A program made the position numbers and the translations under genes. The notes under the pieces were generated by a model. That model was not told the DNA's origin and made no database searches. It saw nothing but the letters and a program-made list of their open reading frames with translations. A stretch of 8,313 nt of DNA from Liminaster sp964567855 (lineage in GTDB: Bacteria > Bacteroidota > Bacteroidia > Bacteroidales > UBA3663). Below, piece by piece: positions 1-6,500 of the stretch. The stretch's first letter is position 1; the number at the start of each line of letters is the position of its first letter. The stretch lies in assembly GCA_964567855.1 (NCBI GenBank), contig CAZMOE010000059.1:1-8313 (forward strand). The letters run 5' to 3'.

Positions 1-465
1 AAAGTTACGAAAAATCCATGAAAACCGGACGGATGACAGGCGGAAAGTTTGCCGGAACCGTTTTTTATGACAGCTTTGCCGCTTTCCGGCAGGCTGGCGG
101 AGGTATTCATAGAGTGGATGTTCCTGTCCGGAAACCGGCAGGCGTTTCATCGTTTCTGTGTGGGCGCCGGGCCGGGAGGCCGGCGGATGTTCAGTGTGTC
201 GGCGGCGGTTCCGTCGTCGCCTTAGCCGGCGGTAATGGAATGGGTGCCGTTTCCCGGGATGAAGGAAGAGGGGATGATGCTGTCTGAAACGGCTCTCATG
301 GTCAGGCTGTAGCCTCCTTTTTTCGAGGGGGCGGTAACCGTTTCCCTGTGGCGGGGTGCAATAGCGGAAATGCAGGTTCCTGCTACGCTGTTTCGTGCGA
401 TTTTTTCAAGTTTAAATGGAAAATAATTGTATTTTTGCAATCAAAAGCGGTCATTTTCGCTGTTT
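1..465. other. GC-rich stretch without a supportable gene
   Basis: No recognisable gene. A plus-strand frame is open from the window edge to a TGA at 285-287 (ATG at 18), and a minus-strand frame is open from an ATG at 150-148 down to position 1. The two overlap, neither translation resembles a family I know, and the plus frame carries codon runs rich in Arg and Gly (around 166-186) that are unlike the two real genes. Composition changes near 380-400, from GC-rich upstream to clearly AT-rich downstream, as expected where intergenic promoter DNA begins. The GC-rich part could be the eroded end of a neighbouring gene lying mostly outside the window. No convincing terminator is visible: an AGGC/GCCT mini-stem at 304-315 followed by a T run at 318-323 is too short to call. 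Confidence 0.5.
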
Positions 466-498
466 TTTGTCAATAAATCATCAAAAATAATATTTTTG
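466..498 (+). promoter_or_regulatory. Candidate Bacteroidota promoter (TTTG-N21-TATTTTTG)
   Basis: TTTG at 466-469 is followed after 21 nt by TATTTTTG at 491-498. This fits the -33/-7 consensus of the Bacteroidota primary sigma factor (TTTG, 19-21 nt, TAnnTTTG), including spacing. Transcription would begin a few bases after 498 and leave a leader of roughly 165-170 nt before the metalloprotease ATG. The DNA is AT-rich, so a chance match is possible. Another TATTTTTG at 430-437 has no TTTG at the proper distance. Confidence 0.45.
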
Positions 499-522
499 TC
501 GATTATTTTGCGTTAATTTAAA

Positions 523-530
523 TATCTTTG
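523..530 (+). promoter_or_regulatory. Candidate -7 element TATCTTTG
   Basis: TATCTTTG is an exact match to the Bacteroidota -7 box TAnnTTTG and sits in an AT-rich context followed by a short C run, a common appearance for promoters in this phylum. The nearest upstream TTTG copies are badly spaced (495-498 is 24 nt away, 507-510 is 12 nt away), so the -33 element is weak or absent. If used, transcription would start near 535-540 and give a leader of about 135 nt. It may act with, or instead of, the candidate at 466-498. Confidence 0.4.
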
Positions 531-672
531 TCCCCCGAAAATATAAAACTATCGAACAGCATGTTTGTCAGTCTGACTTTTATTTCGCAGCCGAACAGTT
601 CTGTCCATTGCTTTTGATAGGTGTATTTGAGGCTTTTGAAAATGTAAAACTGGTTTATTTATCTTAGGTCAA

Positions 673-3483
673 ATGAATAAAATTTGTGGATCTGTCTTGT
701 TGGTTGTTGCTATGGCTTTTGCCAATGGCAGCGCTTGGGCTGTACCTGCCAAGCCGGGACTTCTGACCGTGAAACAATCCGATGGTACTGAAATCAATGT
801 ACGCCTTGTCGGTGACGAACACGCGCACTATTATCTGAGCGAAGACGGATATTTGCTGATTAACGATAATGATCTTTATTACTACGGCAACATCGACGCA
901 GCCGGCAACGTTGTGCGTTCCGGTATCGTGGCCCGCCCCCAAGCTTTGCGCACCTTTGAGGCCCGTCGGTTTCTTGAGGGTGTCGATATGGCCGAAGTGA
1001 TGAAGGCCTTGGAGCGACGTGATGTTGCCAAAGCGTCACGTGCGCCGCGTCGCAGCAATGTGGGCCTGTTTGACACCGGCTTTCCTTCTATGGGAGAGCA
1101 GAAAGGACTGGTTGTCCTTGTAGAATATAAGGATGTCAAATTTAATTTGAGCGATCCTTACAGCTATTTCAACCGCATGCTCAACGAAACGGGCTTCAAT
1201 GATTATAACGGCACGGGTTGTGCGGCTGAATATTTCAGGGAATGCTCTATGAATCAGTTCCGTCCGCAATTTGATGTCTATGGACCTATCACGTTGTCGC
1301 AAAACATGAGTTACTATGGCGGCAACGACTATAGCGGCAATGATAAAAATCCGCAGAAAATGGCGATCGAGGCATGCCAGCAGCTGAACGCTACGGTCGA
1401 TTTCTCTGAATACGACCGTGACGGCGACGGATATATAGACAATGTCTTTGTCTTCTATGCCGGTCGCGGCGAGGCCTCCGGCGGTTCTGCCAATACGGTA
1501 TGGCCGCATGCTTGGAATGTAACCTCAGCGGAATATACGCCTTATATTTTCGACGGCGTTCAGCTGGACCGCTATGCCTGTAGTAATGAGTGGGAAGGCT
1601 CCCGCCCCGATGGCGTCGGAACGTTCATTCACGAGTTTTCGCACGTGATGGGTTTGCCCGACCTCTATGCCACCAGCTATACCAGCGCTTTCACACCGGG
1701 CGCATGGTCTGTGTTGGATTATGGCCCGTATAATAATGGCGGCTGCACGCCTCCGCTTTATTCCATCTATGAACGTTATTCGCTCGGATGGATAGAACCG
1801 ACAGAGCTCAACGGTCCGGCTAACGTTACTTTGCAAAACATCAGCGGCAATAAGGGCTGTATTGTCCGTACTGGCGATGAGAATGAGTTCTTCCTCTTCG
1901 AAAACAGACAGCAGACAGGGTGGGATGCCTATATTCCCGGACATGGTATGCTTGTCTGGCATGTCGATTATGATCCCTCCGTCTGGAATCAGAATGTGGT
2001 AAACAATACGGCAAGCCATCAGTATGTGGATCTTGAAGAGGCCGACGGTACGCAAAGTGATTATTCGCGCGCCGGAGACGCTTTCCCCGGTACTTCCGGC
2101 GTTACATCGTTTACCGATGACACGAAACCTTCGATGAAGACATGGGCCGGCCGGCGCCTGAATCTGCCGATTACAGAGATTAAGGAGCAAAACGGAATAA
2201 TAACGTTCAAAGTAGCTGGCGGGGCCGTCGTTCCGCAGGCCGTGGTGGCCGAAGAAGCGACCGATGTTACTCCCGCTTCGTTCACGGCCCATTGGCAGAC
2301 GGTTGAGAATGTCACCGATTATTATATATCGGTATATACAAAGGGTGCGGGAAGCTCAAAAACTTATCTCAGCGGATACAGCAAACGAAATGTAGGCGAC
2401 AAGACCGATGTCGAGGTGACGGGACTTACACCGCTCACGACCTATTATTACACCGTATATGCCGGTAACGAAGGCGTGCTGGGCGAAGAATCCAATGAGA
2501 TTGCCGTTACTACGTCCGAGATGACATTCGGCTATTTCAAACCGGTGGCTTTNNNNNNNNNNNNNNNNNNNNNNNNNNNNNNNNNNNNNNNNNNNNNNNN
2601 NNNNNNNNNNNNNNNNNNNNNNNNNNNNNNNNNNNNNNNNNNNNNNNNNNNNTTCACGGATGGAGTAAAGAATCTGCCCGAAGGATGGAAGAGCAACTCG
2701 ACACAGTCTTATGCCAACAAGTCCTATTCGGGTGAGGCCATACCGTCGTTACGGTTCATCCAGACGGGCAACTACATCGAGTCGCCTGAATATCCGCGGC
2801 CCGTACGCCGGCTTTCGTTCTGGCACAGAGGTGCGCAGACTACGGAAGACAATAGTATCATTGTGAGCGTACAGACAAAAGAAAGTAAATGGGTCGAGGT
2901 GGCATCGGTAAGTATCGAGAACGCTGTCGGCGGTGCTGTCACGGTTATCGATACCCTGCCCGACGACGCCTATAAAATCCGTATTACATACAACATGCCT
3001 GGAGAAGGTTCTCTGGCAATCGACGATGTGCTTGTCGAATGGGGCGGAGAAGTAGAGGCTGTCGGGGAAGTGCGGAAAATGGTACAGGCACCGGCGGAAA
3101 GTCTTGTTATAGACGGGCTCACGCCGTCTACCGTATATTATTATCGTGTGCAGGCAACAGACGGAGAACAGAAGTCTGCCTGGTCGGATGAAATTCGCGT
3201 GCCAACCACGGCCGATAGTAATTCGGCGATAGACCGCATTTCCGCCACCGGTGCAAAAGTGGCATGCCGTTTGTCTGGCGATGTTCTCTATGTCGATGGA
3301 GTTGGCGGCGAGACAGTCGTTGTGGCCGATATGTACGGACGTACGGTGTTCTCCACAATCCGATCCGATGCTGACAATGTGGCTGTGCGTCTGCCGGTCT
3401 GCGGAATGTATGTGGTGAGAATCGGACAATCAAATGCGATAAAGATAAGAGGTAAAGGCCTCTCATACGCTTCGCCGGAATAA
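673..3483 (+). CDS. Secreted M6-family metalloprotease with FN3, choice-of-anchor J and T9SS sorting domains
   Basis: Predicted zinc endopeptidase exported by Sec and then probably by the type IX system. Residues 1-23 form a signal peptide ending in AWA. Residues 24 to about 125 resemble the propeptide region of Bacteroidales M6 proteases. The catalytic domain spans about 131-516: EYFRECSMNQF, a calcium-loop-like D248-x-D250-x-D252-G-x-x-D256, the zinc motif H320-E321-x-x-H324-x-x-G-x-x-D330, WSVLDYG at 345-351 (Leu348 where relatives usually carry the Met-turn Met), and GHGMLVWHVD near 423-432. An FN3 domain follows at about 520-615. After the gap (residues 627-660 unknown) come a choice-of-anchor J-like module (about 661-790) and the C-terminal half of an FN3 (about 800-846). 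Residues 850-936 look like a type A sorting domain (ADMYGR, then CGMYVVRIG), followed by a tail beyond the usual end. The ATG at 673 is chosen because the signal peptide starts there; no Shine-Dalgarno is expected in this phylum. Family call is secure; substrate is unknown. Confidence 0.93.
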   Translation: MNKICGSVLLVVAMAFANGSAWAVPAKPGLLTVKQSDGTEINVRLVGDEHAHYYLSEDGYLLINDNDLYYYGNIDAAGNVVRSGIVARPQALRTFEARRFLEGVDMAEVMKALERRDVAKASRAPRRSNVGLFDTGFPSMGEQKGLVVLVEYKDVKFNLSDPYSYFNRMLNETGFNDYNGTGCAAEYFRECSMNQFRPQFDVYGPITLSQNMSYYGGNDYSGNDKNPQKMAIEACQQLNATVDFSEYDRDGDGYIDNVFVFYAGRGEASGGSANTVWPHAWNVTSAEYTPYIFDGVQLDRYACSNEWEGSRPDGVGTFIHEFSHVMGLPDLYATSYTSAFTPGAWSVLDYGPYNNGGCTPPLYSIYERYSLGWIEPTELNGPANVTLQNISGNKGCIVRTGDENEFFLFENRQQTGWDAYIPGHGMLVWHVDYDPSVWNQNVVNNTASHQYVDLEEADGTQSDYSRAGDAFPGTSGVTSFTDDTKPSMKTWAGRRLNLPITEIKEQNGIITFKVAGGAVVPQAVVAEEATDVTPASFTAHWQTVENVTDYYISVYTKGAGSSKTYLSGYSKRNVGDKTDVEVTGLTPLTTYYYTVYAGNEGVLGEESNEIAVTTSEMTFGYFKPVAXXXXXXXXXXXXXXXXXXXXXXXXXXXXXXXXXXFTDGVKNLPEGWKSNSTQSYANKSYSGEAIPSLRFIQTGNYIESPEYPRPVRRLSFWHRGAQTTEDNSIIVSVQTKESKWVEVASVSIENAVGGAVTVIDTLPDDAYKIRITYNMPGEGSLAIDDVLVEWGGEVEAVGEVRKMVQAPAESLVIDGLTPSTVYYYRVQATDGEQKSAWSDEIRVPTTADSNSAIDRISATGAKVACRLSGDVLYVDGVGGETVVVADMYGRTVFSTIRSDADNVAVRLPVCGMYVVRIGQSNAIKIRGKGLSYASPE
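2553..2652. other. Assembly gap of 100 N inside the metalloprotease gene
   Basis: Exactly 100 N, the customary placeholder for a gap of unknown length. The reading frames on the two sides happen to agree (residue 626 before, F661 after), but with a placeholder length that is not proof of continuity. Sequence before the gap (YFKPVA) looks like the start of a second FN3 domain, and sequence after the gap contains a nested choice-of-anchor J module followed by that FN3's C-terminal half. The missing piece is therefore probably the first FN3 strands, around 35-45 residues, assuming no larger insertion is hidden. Confidence 0.97.
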
Positions 3484-3507
3484 AAGGGGATTTCTTCCGG
3501 CGGAGTG
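3468..3507 (+). promoter_or_regulatory. Stem-loop across the metalloprotease stop codon
   Basis: A perfect 8-bp inverted repeat, CGCCGGAA (3473-3480) with TTCCGGCG (3495-3502), extends outward to a 13-bp RNA stem (3468-3480 with 3495-3507) containing two G-U pairs. Three further A-U pairs are possible inside the loop. The TAA at 3481-3483 is the first part of the loop. No T tract follows, so it is not a standard intrinsic terminator. It lies between two probably co-transcribed genes, where such hairpins can protect the upstream mRNA 3' end, mark a processing site or cause partial termination. The structure is seen directly; its role is inferred. Confidence 0.6.
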
Positions 3508-3537
3508 AGAACAAAATAATCCCCACAATAGACTATA

Positions 3538-6500
3538 ATGAAAAGATTGTTTACTATTGCGATCATCGCGATGGCAACATCGCTGACATTCGCACAGGCT
3601 CCTTTGGCAAAGAAGAGTGCCGCCTCTGGTAATAGACTGGAGCGGATTGCCAATGTGGAGGAGATCGCGAAGAAAGCGAAGGAAACAAAGGAATTGCAGG
3701 CTGCAATGGCAGAAAAGGCCGCAGTCGCAAAGGAAACGTCTTCTTCTGTGTTGCGCATGGGCTCTGTAAATGGTGGCCAGGCCAATCGTATTGGAGAAGC
3801 AGTGATCAAAAAAGATGGGCTTGATGGCTCCAGAAAGGCATTAACCGCAATGCCGTTCAAGGCTCCCGTGAGCAAGGCCACCGTTCAGGAGGGCAATGTT
3901 ACTGTGACAACCGATGCTAACGGTATCATCACGGATGTTACAGGTGTAGAGCCGAAGATGTATGAGCGTGCCGCAACCGGAACGGCTTATTACTCATCCA
4001 ATAACTCGATGGCAATGGCCTCCCAGTCGGGAATGGTTACCATCATTGAGGACGGCGACAATGTTTACATCAAAAACCCTATTACTCGTTATACAACAGG
4101 TGCATGGGTAAAAGGTACAAAGAGTGGCGACGTCATCACCGTAGCTGCACATCAGCCGTTGCAGTATAATTCCAATTATTCGACAACAATCAGCCTTCGT
4201 TGGGGTGTTATTACAGCTGCTGATAGCATAGCAATTGCTGATGATTATGCTGAGGCATTTACATTCACTATCAATGGAAATGTGCTGACACTTCAAGGCA
4301 CTGCTAAATATGACGGCACTGCTAATGCTTACTATATGGGCGCATATTGGGATGACGACAACTCTGCTGCCGGCTATGGTGATGCCGAGACCGTGCTGAC
4401 CTATAGTGACAGTTACGTTGCTCCTTCCACAGAGCTTGTAACTTTGCCGGAAGGGGCACAAGTTGACGCTTGGTATATGAATGCTATTTCCGTATCATCA
4501 AGCGGTCAGACTGCTATAAAGAACCAAAGCGTAAATGTTGCTTTCGTTGACAATGATGTTTATGTTCAGGGTATTTCAACGGCCTTCCCCAATGCATGGG
4601 TTAAGGGTACGATCAGCGGTACTTCTGTCAAGTTCAACAAATTCCAGTATGTAGGTCAGTATAGTACATACGACTGCTGGTTTATCGGTTTAGATTCAGA
4701 CGGAAATGTCATAAAGGACGCTACGGCAACATACGATGCCGCAACCAAGACCATCACCTTCGCAGACAATGTGCTCATCAATGCTGCTGAAGACCGTGTA
4801 TTTTATCTCAATTGGTTCACCGATGTTGTTATCAGCGAGGAAGAAGTTGAGACTCCTGAGCTCGTCGTTCTGCCGAACGGGGCACAAGCTACAGGTTGGT
4901 ATCTGAATTGTATTTCTGTAGAGGATCAAACGAAAGTTGAGGTGAAGAACCAGAGCGTAAAAGTCGCTTTCGTTGACAATGATGTTTATGTTCAGGGTAT
5001 TACAACGGACTTCCCCAATGCATGGGTTAAGGGTACGATTAACGGAACCTCTGTCACATTTGCAGGATTCCAGTTCGTCGGTGAGTATTCCGGAATCAAC
5101 TGCTGGTTCGTCGGTGTTAATCCGATGACTGCTGAACTGAAAGATGCTACGGCAACATACGATGCAGCAGCCAAGACCATCACCTTCGCAGACGATGTGC
5201 TCATCAATGCCGCTAAAGACAAGATATATTATCTCAATTGGTTCGCCGATGTTGTTGTCAGCGAGGAAAAGGCTATTTACGAAGAACCTGTGATAACTAC
5301 CCTTACTGCAGAACTTCCTTATTCCAACACGTTCGACACCGACGAGGAAAAGAATCAGGCTGCCATCTATGACGCTAACGAAGATAACAGCACATTCTCG
5401 TTCTTCACACACTCTGACACCAAGAGCATGACTGCTCGTTATCGTTACAGCTCTTCGAATGTAGCCGACGATTACCTCGTATATCCAGGCTTGAACTTGA
5501 AGGCCGGTAAGACCTATAAGGTATCTGTCGATGCCGCAGCTTATGGTCCGAACTATCCGGAGCGTCTGGAAGTTGTTGCCGGTAAAGAGGCAAAGGCTTC
5601 ACAGTTTACTATTCCTGTAATTGCTGCTACAGATGTTACCACCAAGGAATTCGTCACTCTCAGCAACACTGAATTTACTGTAGAGGAAGACGGAACATAC
5701 TATATCGCCGTTCACGCGATCTCTGACGCAAACATGTTCTACCTCTATGTAGACAACTTCTCAGTTTCTGAGCTTGACGAGTCTGCTCCTGCCAGCGTCA
5801 GCGATCTCAATGCTGTTGCCGATGCCGAGGGTGCTAACAAGGCTGTCATTACATTCACAGTTCCTGCTTCGGATCTCAGCGGTGTTGCCATCTCTGGAGA
5901 TCTCACCGTTGTCGTTAAACGTGAGGGTGAGGAAATCTACTCTGAAACAAAAGCTGCCGGCGCTGCCGTGGTTATCAACGATGATAATGTTCCTTCTGCA
6001 GGTTACTATACGTATTCTGTAACTACTTTTTACAACGGTCACGCCAGCAATCCTGCCGAAATAAAGATTTATATCGGTTATGATACTCCGGACGTTGTCA
6101 ACAACATTATCGTTGCCGACAAGAGCGGCTCTGTAGATATCGCATGGGATGCTCCTACCGGTGGTGCTGAGGGTTATATCGTTAATCCTGCAGATTACAA
6201 GTACAACATCTATCCTGTAGAGATGATACCCTTCTGGGGTATGACATTCCCGTCGACAGACTTTGAACATCCTTATGTAACAGGTTTGACTGAAACTTCT
6301 GCCAATGTAGAATTTAACACCAACGAAGGCGACCATGCTTTCACCTATTTCGCTGTTACCGCAGAGAACACAACGGGTGAGTCTGAAGATTCATACGGCG
6401 CTGTGGTTACCGGTGCTCCTTTCCAGATGCCGATATTCGAGTCTGCAGCAGGTGGTAACCTCTCTTATTGGTGGGGTACTGCATGTGACAGAAACAACAA

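Noticed and set aside
1..150. Minus-strand frame open from an ATG at 150 to the window edge
   Set aside because: Only 50 codons are visible, very basic, with no recognisable family; it might be real but cannot be supported.
18..287. Plus-strand 89-codon frame upstream of the protease
   Set aside because: Starts with an ATG but has an unlikely Gly/Arg-rich composition, no recognisable domain or signal, and overlaps an open frame on the other strand.
304..323. AGGC/GCCT hairpin with following T run as a terminator of an upstream gene
   Set aside because: A 4-bp stem with two C between stem and T run is too weak.
222..440. Minus-strand 72-codon frame
   Set aside because: It would need a TTG start, has no recognisable domain, and lies partly in promoter-like DNA.
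561..617. 18-codon open frame in the protease leader (ATG at 561, TGA at 615-617)
   Set aside because: Too short to judge, with no run of regulatory codons and no attenuator-like structure tied to it.
1414..1440. The DxDxDGxxD loop (D248 to D256) as an independent EF-hand or dockerin domain
   Set aside because: This loop is a normal part of M6 catalytic domains; no second helix-loop-helix or dockerin repeat is present.
1525..2292. Minus-strand 255-codon frame inside the protease gene
   Set aside because: It lies opposite an unmistakable M6 catalytic domain and has no family resemblance; a shadow of codon use.
2749..3429. Minus-strand 226-codon frame inside the protease gene
   Set aside because: Antisense to the adhesin and sorting domains, His/Arg/Cys-rich and without a recognisable motif.
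3468..3507. The intercistronic stem-loop as a rho-independent terminator
   Set aside because: No T tract follows on the plus strand, nor on the minus strand.
4432..5289. The tandem repeats as a CRISPR array or transposon repeats
   Set aside because: The units are 426 bp, in frame and coding, with no spacers and no transposase.
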